Shown here: piece by piece, positions 31,801 to 42,510 of the stretch
Layout of the letters: each line of letters starts with the position of its first letter
Numbering within the stretch: position 1 is the first letter of the stretch
The notes under the pieces: model-generated
What the model was told of the DNA's origin: nothing
The model's database searches: none
The model's input: the letters and a program-made list of their open reading frames with translations, nothing else
Source: Orobanche coerulescens
Lineage: Eukaryota > Streptophyta > Magnoliopsida > Lamiales > Orobanchaceae
Assembly (NCBI GenBank): GCA_033398695.1
Contig: CM065803.1
Span: forward strand, 44,073,501 to 44,137,500
Direction of reading: 5' to 3'
DNA: 64,000 nucleotides
Made by a program: the position numbers and the translations under genes

Positions 31801-32314
31801 ACGAGGCGGAAGATAGAATTAATTCGGGAATAGATGTTGACTGCCCAGAGTCGACAGAAGTCATATGCCGATGTTCGTCGTCGACCTTTGGAATTCGAGG
31901 TGGGAGACCATGTTTTGCTAAAGGTGTCGCCGACGAGAGGAGTTTTCCGTTTTGGGAAAAAGGGGAAGTTGAGTCCGAGATTTATTCGAGATTCTCGAGC
32001 GAGTCGGTGGGTTGGCATACCGTTTGGCGTTACCCCCGGCCTTGAGTCACGTTCATAACGTTTTTCATGTTTTCCAACTGCAAAAATATGTCCCGGATCC
32101 TAGTCACGTCATCGATTATGGTGAGATTGATGTCGCCGAGGATATTACTTTTGAAGAGCATCCCTTGAAGATTTTGGAGCATCGTGAGAAGTGACTGAGA
32201 CATAAGACCATCCCTTTTGTCAAGGTGCAGTGGTCGAGACATGGTGTCGAGGAGGCAACTTGGGAAACCGAGGATAGCATGCGTGCTAGGTACCCTGAGT
32301 TGTTTATTTCTTAA
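31801..32314 (+). pseudogene. Tekay-A integrase C-terminus with chromodomain
   Basis: MLTAQSRQKSYADVRRRPLEF and GDHVLLKVSPTRGVFRF are the conserved integrase C-terminal part. A short deletion near 31990, about ten bases judged by Tekay-B, changes the frame. It continues with LALPPALSHVHNVFHV and ends with FVKVQWSRHGVEEATWETE, the chromodomain end. A TGA at 32192 interrupts before the chromodomain. The natural stop is TAA 32312-32314, inside the start of the hairpin. Confidence 0.86.
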
Positions 32315-32349
32315 GTTTCGGGACGAAACTTATTTTTAGAGGGGTAGAA
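32313..32349 (+). other. Tekay-A hairpin and polypurine tract
   Basis: AAGTTTCGGGACGAAACTT (32313-32331) is a perfect inverted repeat with an 8-base stem and 3-base loop, directly at the end of pol. AGAGGGGTAGAA follows as purine tract and the LTR starts at 32350. The identical 19 bases occur in Tekay-N (17100-17118, minus), and all but the outer bases in Tekay-B (40113-40129). Confidence 0.82.
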
Positions 32350-32906
32350 TGTAATATCCGCATTTTTCTTTTCCCGGTATTTTCATTTTTCAGTGTATTT
32401 CTCATTTGTAGCGACCCTCGTATATCTTTCAGTGTATTTCTTCTGTCATCTATTGACCTGATTCTCGTAATTGTTATGCGGAACCGCCGTTTCGGGGTTG
32501 CCGTGGATCCATTCTATGTTATTATGCATTTTGAGATGCTCGGTTTGATGTTTCGTTCATATTCCGGTGTTTTAGGCCATTTATATTCCGTATCTAGCGC
32601 GCGTTAATTTTTCTAGATAGCGCACGCTATAGGTCCCTTAGTAGCGCACGCTAGAGGTCCCTTAGTAGCGCACGCTACCTCTGCTTCGTAGCGCGTGCTA
32701 GTGAGCTAACCCTGGGAGTGGTAGTGCTGATTCCAGCCCTCTGGACTGGCGGATTAGCGTACGCTACGTAGTCTAGCGCACGCTAATTTCGGGGGCTAGC
32801 GCACGCTAAGATGCCCGGTAGCGAGCGCTAGCGTGACTGTCCAGTACTGGACAGTTTTCTACTGGACTCGATCAGGTGCCCAGGTAGCGCACGCTATGGT
32901 CGATAG
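32350..32906 (+). repeat. Tekay-A 3' LTR, first part
   Basis: Starts TGTAATATCCGC and matches the first part of the 5' LTR up to the palindrome array, where Tekay-B is inserted after GATAG (32902-32906). Here the array has one more 24-base unit (AGAGGTCCCTTAGTAGCGCA) than the 5' LTR. Confidence 0.92.
32902..32906. repeat. Target site duplication of Tekay-B, left copy
   Basis: GATAG here and again at 42506-42510. The uninterrupted 5' LTR of Tekay-A has a single GATAG at the same place (25745-25749), the left arm of one array palindrome. Confidence 0.94.
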
Positions 32907-35261
32907 TGTAATATCCGGATTTATTACAGTGTATTTCATCTGTATTCAAACCATGTATTATTTCGGATTGGTGATTTTGATTATTGGAGTATGATATTTA
33001 GTGCATTAATATCATTATACATAAGTATAGCAACATGCAAAATTGCTCAAGCAACCTTGTGATAGCGCACGCTAAGGATGTATCTTAACGCGCGCTATCG
33101 AGCCATTATTAGCGCACGCTATGCAGGTATGAGTAACGTGCGCTAAGGACTCAATTATTGAGCAGGCGGTGCTCAGGCGCCGGTGGACATGGGTCCGGAT
33201 AAGATTCCGCCGACGCACCTTGGACAAAATCTGAAGTCAACCATTATTAGCGCACGCTAAGGGATGCTTAGTAGCGTGCGCTAACTTATCAATAATGCAG
33301 AAATTATAAATGGGACATCAACCGTGTTGGCTTGCATTTCTTTCGCACTTTCCTCAATCTTGAGAGTACAGAGAGTTGTAGAAATACTCTTATACACTTA
33401 GAACACATATTGTTGATGTTTATACATTGGTTACCACGTGGAATGTTCATGGAAGTGGAATAACACCTTGGAAGGGCATACAACCAACCGGAGTTGGATT
33501 CTACCTTACGGTTCAGTGATTTCGTCATTTTAAGGTATGTTCAATCTATCTCCAGACTTAGAGTTGGATTCTAACGATTTGGATGATCATGTTAACAAGA
33601 TATGGATTTTCATAGATGAATTATCCAAAGTATATCATGTTTGGAATAGTGAGTTGTATAAGCACGGAATACCTTGATTATAATCATCATGATTCGAATC
33701 TTAGTACCCTGGATAGGTGAAGAGAAGCTTCTATCATTGGTTAACCGAATCTAATAGATGATTTCATAGTAATCTTGGACTAGACGTTAACATCCTTATT
33801 GTTAGATAAATCTAAAGGTTTGATCATGGAAGGATTTATCTAGTATATATAGGACGTTTATCAACTTCAGTAGGATAATATGGACTGATATAGAGGTGTT
33901 GATATCAACCATTTAGTTTTCGTATTATCGTATGAAGATTTGAAGTCGGAAAAGAATATGGTTTTATATTGGCATGCATATCCTTGAATCCGAAGTTGTC
34001 TTTATCCGTATAATCATTCATGAGGGTGTAGACATAGTATTCATGGAAGTAACATGAATTATCACGCAAGATTTCGTTGTTTCAAACATGGCAAGAACAG
34101 CCATCGCTCACGAAATCGCCATGCATAGATAGCGCACGCTATGCTATGCAATGTAACGGCGCTATCGGCAGCTTGTTAGCGTGCGCTACGTTTGGTACGT
34201 AACGACGCTAGACCATCGACGAGTCAATTGGGCCGGGTCGGTGAGGTAATCGACCATGCATCATTAGCGTGCGCTAGGCTTTGTTGTTTGCGTGCGCTAT
34301 CGATGCACGTAACGACGCTACGCAGTACTTAGCGTGTGCTAAGCTATTCGGCGATTGCGCTTATGAACTTTTGACCGTTAATCGAATTGTTTAACATTTG
34401 TACGACGTGAGATAAATCCTATATTATTTCTTTTGTTAAGGTTTGGTCTAGTTACGTGATTGATCGAGGAGGACGATCGTCGAGTGTTCATTTCCGTGGA
34501 AGTGTTATTATTGTCTTCATATCGAGGCAAGTACCTTAATTGTTTTATGTATTGTTGTATACTTATTGTCGCATGTATGTCGTTATTGTGTGTCCACTCG
34601 TGTTGGTCCGACGATCATCGGGGATCTATGCTAGCGCATACCGGATCATCGGACGGGTTTTCCACCACGGGTTGGTCCGACGGGATCATCGTGGGTTCTA
34701 GGCAAAGGAACGCTGGATCGATGGAATTACCATGTGTATGTATTGATATCATGTTGTGATTATCGATTGTGTATGTTATGTTAGAGTTTCTCGAAGGAGA
34801 AGACACGTTGGTATTTTGTCGTTTACGTTATCATTGTTATTCACCGTGAGATATGAATAATATGCTATGGTACTTGTACTAGCATCGTTGTGCTAACCCC
34901 TTCGGGGTGAACATTTTGTTTGTGTTCGGGATCCGTGAGAGTGGAAACAACCACCGAACAAGATGACGACGAGGGTGCAGAGTGATGTCCCGACCGGGTT
35001 TATTTATCTGTTGTTTATTCGTTATTTCAATAAGTACTCGAGTACGCAGTCGTTTGTGATGATTTGAATTTGGTGATGTAATATTGAGTTCTGTTGGACA
35101 ATTGTACTATTTCTGTATTTTGGTCAGAACTGATGTACTGTAATTCCGTTATTTCCATTCGTCAGTACCTTTTTATACTTGTTCAATTCTTCAGCCTTGT
35201 AAATCCTTATGTAAAGGATTTACGGCGCTGTAATATTCCCGAATATATTGGGGGTGTTACA
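32907..35261 (+). repeat. Tekay-B 5' LTR
   Basis: From TGTAATATCCGG to GGGTGTTACA. It contains palindromes of the Tekay-A type in two groups (33063-33283 and 34130-34340), a TATAAATG at 33305 right after the first group, two GGTCCGACGGATCATCG-like repeats (34600-34700) and a TACTAGC...CTAACCCCTTCGGGG hairpin (34878-34907). Confidence 0.92.
33063..33312 (+). promoter_or_regulatory. Tekay-B LTR promoter: palindromes plus TATA
   Basis: TAGCGCACGCTA-type sites at 33063, 33086, 33110 and 33134 (steps 23, 24, 24), then 33248 and 33272 (step 24). TATAAATG follows at 33305-33312. In the 3' LTR the same order ends with TATAAAT at 40541. A second group of sites lies about 800 bases downstream (34130-34340), in what would be transcribed sequence. 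Confidence 0.68.
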
Positions 35262-35266
35262 GAATA

Positions 35267-35278
35267 TGGTATCGGAGC
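35267..35278 (+). other. Tekay-B primer binding site, tRNA-Met type
   Basis: TGGTATCGGAGC five bases after the LTR end, identical to the Tekay-A site. Confidence 0.88.
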
Positions 35279-35496
35279 TAAGATTATGGATATCTTGGCC
35301 GTTGGGTTAAAATAGGGGTCATTTATGTCTTTTGGGGTAACCGGCCGTGAATGACATCACTGCACTGCCTACGTCTTCATGCGAACAGTGGTTGTAAGTT
35401 CCTAAACTCTATCTCGTTCTTTGCATATTGTATCTCTTTATACTCGGATATTAGAACGATGTTGTTTTCTGTATATTGAGTATTTATGCTTACAGT

Positions 35497-36722
35497 ATGT
35501 TGAGAGGCGGACGTGGACGTGGTCGCGGTCGTGGACGCGGACGAAGAAACGCCGAAAGGGAGGCGTCGCCTTCTAACCAGGCCAGTCATAGCTCCGGCGA
35601 GCCGCAGCAATCTATTAATAATGAACCGATCCTCATTGTACAGAGATCCTTCGTCAAGTGGTGAACCAGATGACTCGGCCGCCTGTGTCGTGGACCGAAT
35701 GCAAGTGGCGGTGGGACTACGGCAGGGGAGAGAGACAGCAAGGGATCCCAGATATGGGAAATCGAGGTGACCGGTGTCGCAAGAAGTGGCAAAGATGCAA
35801 CCACCCAAATTCGACGGTATTTCGAGACTCCCACCGGGATCATTGGTTAAAGGAGCTGGAGAAAATCTTTGCGGAATCAAGCGCCCAGACGACCTAAAGC
35901 CTCTATCGCTCAATATTTTCTCGATAGGGAAGCGTCCGAATGGTGGGAAGCCATCCGGCCTGTAGACCATGACGCCGATTGACAGAGTTTAGAATGATGA
36001 TGGAAGCTCGATTGCCTCGTCCCGTGAGGAAGCCAAAGTTCGGGAGTTTTTCTCCGCTCAACCTTCTGATGTGCCAGTATCCCAGGCGATCAAGACGTTT
36101 AACCAACAGCTGGCATTTGTTCGACATCTGGTCAGAACAGATGCAGAAATGATGATCCATTTCGATATGAGAATGAAACCAGAAATCCAGAGGTACATGT
36201 CCGGATTCGAATGTACCACACTCCGCCAATACCAGGATAAGGCGTTGGCATATGAGATCAAGGAAGCAGCCATGGAGAAATTTTTAGAATCCAAGAAACA
36301 GAAAGTCTCTGGTACTTTTACAGAGCACAAGAACAGTGGGGCCCGTAAGGCCCAGTCATCCTTTCACTCTTTTAAGAAACCTCCGCACCCGACTAGGAGC
36401 GGAAAGAACTTCGGGGCGACATCAACTTTTACCGATGTTACCAGGAAATGCTTTAATCGCCTTGACGGGGCACTATCGACGGAATTGCCCCTTCTGCCGT
36501 GTGATTTGTTTTGATTGTGGACGAGAGGGACATCGGGCGGTGTTTTGTGAAGAGGCCGCAAAGTCTTTTAGAGCCCGTACACCACCTACCCGTGAAGGAG
36601 GCCAAGATTCCACGACGCAAAGTGTTCAGATGCCTCGAATTTTGGCCGTGGCGAGGCAGAGGACAATGGGACCGAAAGGGGACATCGAGTGCGGATCTGC
36701 TCCCCACGTGCATGCGAGATGA
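35497..36722 (+). pseudogene. Tekay-B gag, multiply frameshifted
   Basis: Start ATG 35497 (MLRGGRGRGRGRGRGRRN). Traces follow in all three frames: QEVAKMQPPKFDGISRL near 35780, DVPVSQAIKTFNQQLAFVRH and HFDMRMKPEIQRYMSGFECTT in the 36071-36514 frame, and a zinc knuckle region split between frames. One knuckle reads CFNRLTGHYRRNC with its second Cys lost; the other is CFDCGREGHRAVFC. At least four small indels are needed to join the pieces. The domain order agrees with Tekay-A. Confidence 0.8.
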
Positions 36723-37359
36723 GGAGGACAGACGATCGTGATGCTTTGCCGCATCATGTAATCCGCCCAGATCCTTTCCCGGCCGATTAGCGTTTTATTC
36801 GATACAGAGCTACACATTCTTTCATATCTTTGTCTTGTGTAAATCGTTTGAATATTTCCGGTTTTCATGCTTGTGAACCTTATGTTGTTGGTTTACCGAG
36901 TGGAGAGAGAATTGTCGGAAATTTAGAAACTAGAAATTTCCTGTATCATTTGGAGGCAGAGAGTGGCTCTCAAATCGATTGTGATAGAAATACAAGGAGA
37001 TGACCTAATACTCGAGACGATTGGCTTAATCGATATGGAGCAATTGTGAACTACCGAAGGAGGAATATCTCGCTGATCGCGACGATGGTTCCGAGATTCT
37101 GCTTTTAGGGATGGAAACCAGAAGCTCGGGAAAGTTGATCAAGGCGATGAAAGTCACAAATTGTTGAAACAAGGTCAGATCGTCTTGGTGCTACGCAATG
37201 AAGAAAGAGGAAGAAATTGTGGAACTTTCATCCATTCTGTTGTGAACGAATTCCCAGATGTGTTTCTGACGAGTTACTGGACTACCTCCACGAAGGTAAG
37301 TCGAATTTACAAATGAACTGGAACATGGAGCGACACCAATTTCTAAGGCGCCGTATCGT
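36723..37359 (+). pseudogene. Tekay-B protease region, heavily disrupted
   Basis: No long frame. Short matches to the Tekay-A protease can be followed in order: a RYRATHSFISLSCVNRL-like piece near 36800, YGAIVNYRRR near 37040 and FPDVF near 37252. The active-site motif itself is not intact. Indels occur every 30-60 bases, a density unlike the downstream integrase of the same element. Confidence 0.65.
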
Positions 37360-38166
37360 ATGGCACCTACCGAGATGTACGAATCAAGAAGCGGTGGAGG
37401 ATTCTTGGACAAGGGCTATATTCAGCCAAGCGTTTCACCCTGGGGAGCGCCAGTTCTTTTTGTCCGAAAGAAGGATGGATCGCTCCGACTGTGTATTGAC
37501 TATCGAGAGCTGAACAAGATGACGATTAAGAACAAGTATCCGTTGCCACGGATTGATGATCTATTTGACCAGTTGCAAGGGGCAACAGTATTTTCTAAAA
37601 TTGATCTGAGATCAGGATACCATCAGCTGAGGATTAAGGAGTCCGATGTTCCGAAATCAGCGTTCAGAACTCGCTACGGACATTATGAGTTTGTAGTGAT
37701 GCCGTTTGGTCTCACTAACGCACCTGCGGTATTTATGCAATTGATGAACCGTGTGTTCATTGAATTTTTGGACAAATTTGTGGTCGTATTTATTGATGAC
37801 ATCCTGGTGTATTCTAAGAGTCCGGAAGAACATGCGCAGCATTTGCGGATTGTATTGGAGCTTTTGAGAAACGAGCAACTGTACGCCAAACTATCTAAGT
37901 GTGAATTTTGGCTAAAAGAAGTAATGTTCCTCGGCCATGTGGTGTCAGCTAGAGGAGTCTGAGTGGATCCTCAGAAGATCGAAGCAATATTGGATTGGAA
38001 GCCTCCAAAGAACGTGAAGGAGGTCCGAAGCTTCTTAGGACTTGCTGGATACTATCGTCGATTCGTGGAAGGGTTTTCTAAAATCTCCCGCCCACTTACT
38101 CGACTCCTTGTAAAACTCAAAAGTTTGAGTGGAATGAATTGTGTCAGATTAGCTTTGATGAATTGA
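37360..38166 (+). pseudogene. Tekay-B reverse transcriptase
   Basis: A 200-residue frame (37360-37962), the first 15 residues being out of register. It contains [34 protein letters not shown] with the catalytic Asp, [15 protein letters not shown] and [13 protein letters not shown] at 37960-37962 replaces the Arg codon between SARGV and VDPQKIE. Reading continues to 38100 with [20 protein letters not shown] before another shift. All three catalytic Asp are present. Confidence 0.88.
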
Positions 38167-38678
38167 AGAAGAGATTGACGACGGCACCGATTCTATCACT
38201 TCCGCAGGGAACTGAGGGATTCATAGTTTACAGTGATGCTTCAACCAAGGACTTGGGTGTGTGTTGATGCAGAACGATAAGGTGATCGCTTATGCGTCGC
38301 GACAACTGAAACCTTATGAAGTGAATTACCCGACACATGATTTGGAACTAGCAGCAGTGGTTTTTGCCTTGAAGATTTGGAGGCATTATGCAGACGGACT
38401 CACCGTCGATCTTTACGGATCATAAGAGTCTCAAATACATATTCAGTCATAAAGAGTTGAACATGCGGCAAAGAAGATGGTTAGAACTGATTAAGGACTA
38501 TGACTTGGAGATTTTATATCATCCAGGCAAAGCAAATGTAGTGGCCGATGCACTTAGCCGCAAGCCTGTCTCTATTCGAGATCCGGAAACGCCGACATCC
38601 CAACTTAGCCTTCAACGAGAGATGATTCGTGAAGGGATTGAAGTGTGGTTACAAAGAGTCCAAGGACGGTATGCGTGA
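38167..38678 (+). pseudogene. Tekay-B RNase H, frameshifted
   Basis: Traces in order: [10 protein letters not shown] near 38220, [15 protein letters not shown] near 38340, then the 38388-38678 frame with [37 protein letters not shown] and a linker. At least two shifts (near 38255 and 38390) interrupt it. Confidence 0.82.
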
Positions 38679-38964
38679 TGGAGATAACCGTCATTAACCG
38701 AAGAAATCAAATCTAGACAGCAGATGATCCTCGATGATTCGGTTACATGATGAAGTGATCCAAGGAAAGGCCCCGGATTCATAATTCATGACGATGGAGT
38801 TTTGAGATTTCGTAACCGACTCTGCGTTCTCGATGTTGATGTTCAAACAGACGATTATGAAGGAAGCTCATAGTTCGCCCTATTCTATCCACCCGGCACC
38901 AAGAAATGTATAAGGACTTGAAGCGTAACTTACGGTGGGGCAACATGAAGAAAGACGTAGCGGA
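38679..38964 (+). pseudogene. Tekay-B integrase zinc domain, disrupted
   Basis: Short out-of-frame matches such as MKEAHSSPYSIHP near 38855 and MYKDLKRNL near 38908 mark the HHCC domain, but no frame spans it. The domain resumes as CLTCRRVK at 38979 in the integrase frame. Confidence 0.65.
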
Positions 38965-40113
38965 CTATGTTTGAAATGCTTAACTTGTCGGCGAGTTAAG
39001 ATCGAGCATCAACGGCTTGCTGGAATGTTGAAGCCGCTCCCGATTCCTGAATGGAAGTGGGAGGACATATCGATGGACTTCATCACTAATATGCCGAAAA
39101 CCAGGACAGGAATGAACATGATTTGGGTGATAGTTGATCGTTTAACCAAATCGGCTCATTTTCTAGGCATTAAGGATACATGGGGACCAGAGAGGTTGGC
39201 ACGAGTCTTTATTTCGGAGATAGTTCGATTGCATGGTACGCCGAAAACCATTGTTTCTGATCGAGACGGCCGTTTTGTGTCTCACTTTTGGAAGGCAGTT
39301 CATAAGGCCTTGGGGACCGAATTGAACTTGATGACTTATCACCCGCAGTCTGACGGACAATCTGAGAGAACTATACAAACGGTGGAAGACATGCTAAGGG
39401 CCTGTGCCTTAGATTGGTCAAACGATTGGGAAGTTCATCTACCGTTGATTGAATTTACTTATAACAATAGTTGGCATGCTTCCATTAAGATGGCACCGTT
39501 TGAGGCATTATACGGAAGGAAATGCAGATCGCCCCTATGCTGGGACGATTCATCAGACTTGATCGGAACAGAACCAGAGTTGATCGAACAGACTCGAGAG
39601 AAAATAGCCTTGATTCATGAAAGGATGTTGACTGCCCAGAGTCGCCAGAAATCCTATGCGGACGTACGCCGCCGTCCATTGGAATTCAGTACTGGAGATC
39701 ATGTACTTTTGAAGGTTTCTCCTACCCGGGGAATCTTTCGTTTCGGTAGGAAAGGAAAGCTGAGTCCGAGATATATCGGACCATTTGAGATCCTCGAGAG
39801 AGTTGGGGAGTTGGCATACAGATTAGCATTACCGCCGTCATTGTGTCATGTTCATAACGTGTTCCACGTATCCCAGTTGCGGAGATATATACCAGATCCC
39901 AGTCATATCATCGATTTCGGCGAGATCGAAGTCGAACAGGATGGGACGTTTGAAGAAAGACCAGTCAAGATACTCGAGAATCGAGTTAAGCAACTGAGGA
40001 ACAAGTCAATCGTTTTGGTCAAAGTTCAGTGGTCACGTCATGGAACGGAAGAAGCCACTTGGGAAACAGAAGCTGATATGAAGTCTAGATATCCCGAGTT
40101 ATTCTCGTCTTGA
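38965..40113 (+). CDS. Tekay-B integrase core and chromodomain, open
   Basis: The open frame 38935-40113 reads CLTCRRVKIEHQRL, the core with ISMDFITNMP, TIVSDRDGRF and GQSERTIQTV (D,D,E intact), the C-terminal GDHVLLKVSPTRGIFRF, LALPPSLCHVHNVFHVSQL, and a complete chromodomain end FEERPVKILENR...VKVQWSRHGTEEATWETE. The stop is TGA 40111-40113. The first dozen residues precede a shift. It is the best-preserved coding segment in the window. Alone it lacks the zinc domain, so autonomous function is unlikely. Chromodomains of this group bind histone marks; the specific mark cannot be told from sequence. Confidence 0.9.
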   Translation, partial: LCLKCLTCRRVKIEHQRLAGMLKPLPIPEWKWEDISMDFITNMPKTRTGMNMIWVIVDRLTKSAHFLGIKDTWGPERLARVFISEIVRLHGTPKTIVSDRDGRFVSHFWKAVHKALGTELNLMTYHPQSDGQSERTIQTVEDMLRACALDWSNDWEVHLPLIEFTYNNSWHASIKMAPFEALYGRKCRSPLCWDDSSDLIGTEPELIEQTREKIALIHERMLTAQSRQKSYADVRRRPLEFSTGDHVLLKVSPTRGIFRFGRKGKLSPRYIGPFEILERVGELAYRLALPPSLCHVHNVFHVSQLRRYIPDPSHIIDFGEIEVEQDGTFEERPVKILENRVKQLRNKSIVLVKVQWSRHGTEEATWETEADMKSRYPELFSS

Positions 40114-40148
40114 GTTTCGGGACGAAACTTCTTTTTAGTAGGAGAGTA
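40113..40148 (+). other. Tekay-B hairpin and polypurine tract
   Basis: AGTTTCGGGACGAAACT (40113-40129) directly overlaps the pol stop, then AGTAGGAGAG as purine tract before the LTR start at 40149. Confidence 0.8.
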
Positions 40149-42505
40149 TGTAATATCCGGATTTATTACAGTGTATTTCATCTGTATTCAAACCATGTAT
40201 TATTTCGGATTGGTGATTTTGATTATTGGAGTATGATATTTAGTGCATTAATATCATTATACATAAGTATAGCAACATGCAAAATTGCTCAAGCAACCTT
40301 GTGATAGCGCACGCTAAGGATGTATCTTAACGCGCGCTATCGGGCCATTATTAGCGCACGCTATGCAGGTATGAGTAACGTGCGCTAAGGACTCAATTAT
40401 TGAGCAGGCGGTGGCTCGTGCGCCCGGACATGGGTCGGATAAGATTCCCGACGCACCCGGACAAAATCTGAAGTCAACCATTATTAGCGCACGCTAAGGG
40501 ATGCTTAGTAGCGTGCGCTAACTTATCAATAATGCGAAATTATAAATGGGACATCAACCGTGTTGGCTTGCATTTCTTTCGCACTTTCCTCAATCTTGAG
40601 AGTTCGAGAGTTGTAGAAATACTCTTATACACTTAGAACACATATTGTTGATGTTTATACATTGGTTACCACGTGGAATGTTCATGGAAGTGGAATAACA
40701 CCTTGGAAGGGCATACAACCAACCGGAGTTGGATTCTACCTTACGGTTCAGTGATTTCGTCATTTTAAGGTATGTTCAATCTATCTCCAGACTTAGAGTT
40801 GGATTCTAACGATTTGGATGATCATGTTAACAAGATATGGATTTTCATAGATGAATTATCCAAAGTATATCATGTTTGGAATAGTGAGTTGTATAAGCTG
40901 GAATACCTTGATTATAATCATCATGATTCGAATCTTAGTACCTTTGGATAGGTGAAGAGAAGCTTCTATCATTGGTTAACCGAATCTAATAGATGATTTC
41001 ATAGTAATCTTGGATTAGACGTTAACATCCTTATTGTTAGATAAATCTAAAGGTTTGATCATGGAAGGATTTATCTAGTATATATAGGACGTTTATCAAC
41101 TTGAGGATAATATGGATGATATAGAGGTGTTGATATCAACCATTTAGTTTTCGTATTATCGTATGAAGATTTGAAGTCGGAAAAGAATATGGTTTTATAT
41201 TGGCATGCATATCCTTGAATCAAGTTGTCTTTATCCGTATAATCATTCATGAGGGTGTAGACATAGTATTCATGGAAGTAACATGAATTATCACGCAAGA
41301 TTTCGTTGTTTCAAACATGGCAAGAACAGCATCTTGCTCACCAAGAATCGCCATGCATAGATAGCGCACGCTATGCTATGCAATGTAACGCGCTTATCTC
41401 AGCGATTGTTAGCGTGCGCTACGTTTGGTACGTAACGACGCTAGACCATCGATGAGTCAATTGGCCGGGTCGGTGAGGTGCGACCATGCATCGTTAGCGT
41501 GCGCTAGGCTTTGTTGTTTGCGTGCGCTATCGATGCACGTAACGCACGCTACACAGAGTACTTAGCGTGCGCTAAGCTATTCGGGCAGATTGCAGTTTAT
41601 GAACTTTTGACCGTTAATCGAATTGTTTAACATTTGTACGACGTGAGATAAATCCTATATTATTTCTTTTGTTAAGGTTTGGTCTAGTTACGTGATTGAT
41701 CGAGGAGGACGATCGTCGAGTGTTCATTTCCGTGGAAGTGTTATTATTGTCTTCATATCGAGGCAAGTACCTTAATTGTTTTATGTATTGTTGTATACTT
41801 ATTGTCGTGCATGTATGTTGTTATTGTGTGTCCACCTCGTGTTGGTCCGACGGGATCATCGGGGGATCTATGCTAGCGCATACCGGATCATCGGACGGGT
41901 TTTTCCACCACGGGTTGGTCAGACGGGATCATCGTGGGTTCTAGGCGGTGAACGCTGGATCGATGGAATTACCATGTGTATGTATTGATATCATGTTGTG
42001 ATTATCAGTTGTGTATGTTATGTTTGAGTTTCTCGTAGGAGAAGACTCGTTGGTATTTTGTCGTTTACGTTATCATTGTTATTCACCGTGAGATATGAAT
42101 AATATCCTATGGTACTTGTACTAGCATCGTTGTGCTAACCCCTTCGGGGGTGAACATTTTGTTTGTGTTCAGGATCCAGGAGAGCTGGGAAACAACCACT
42201 GGAACAGTATGACGACGAGGGTGCAGAGTGATGTCCCGACCGGGTTTATTTATCTGTTGTTTATTCGTTATTTCAATAAGTACTCGAGTACGCAGTCGTT
42301 TGTGATGATTTGAATTTGGTGATGTAATATTGAGTTCTGTTGGACAATTGTACTATTTCTGTATTTTGGTCGAATCGATGTCTGTAATTCCGTTATTTCC
42401 ATTCGTCAGTACCTTTTTATACTTGTTCAATTCTTCAGCCTTGTAAATCCTTATGTAAAGGATTTACGGCGCTGTAATATTCCCGAATATATTGGGGGTG
42501 TTACA
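40149..42505 (+). repeat. Tekay-B 3' LTR
   Basis: Matches the 5' LTR end to end. The differences are mostly one- to four-base gaps, for example near 40415-40470, 40900, 41098, 41330, 41390, 41560-41600, 42175-42210 and 42370. Substitutions are comparatively few. Confidence 0.93.
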
Positions 42506-42510
42506 GATAG
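42506..42510. repeat. Target site duplication of Tekay-B, right copy
   Basis: GATAG, matching 32902-32906; the interrupted palindrome resumes here as GATAGCGCGCGCTACC. Confidence 0.94.

Larger units (their letters stand above)
32907..42505 (+). mobile_element. Tekay-B: complete Tekay-type chromovirus inside Tekay-A 3' LTR
   Basis: 9599 bases with both LTRs (2355 and 2357), the primer site, a badly broken gag and protease, a nearly open RT, and an intact integrase with chromodomain, flanked by GATAG. It is a different family from Tekay-A: the LTRs share only the first dozen bases, the array motif and a few landmarks, while the RT and integrase proteins are clearly related. By nesting it must be younger than Tekay-A, yet gag to RNase H carries many small indels. 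Its two LTRs also differ mainly by small indels. Confidence 0.93.

Noticed and set aside
34460..34759. 99-residue frame (and its copy at 41696) with a hydrophobic start
   Set aside because: It lies in the Tekay-B LTR, and the frame is not kept between the two LTRs.
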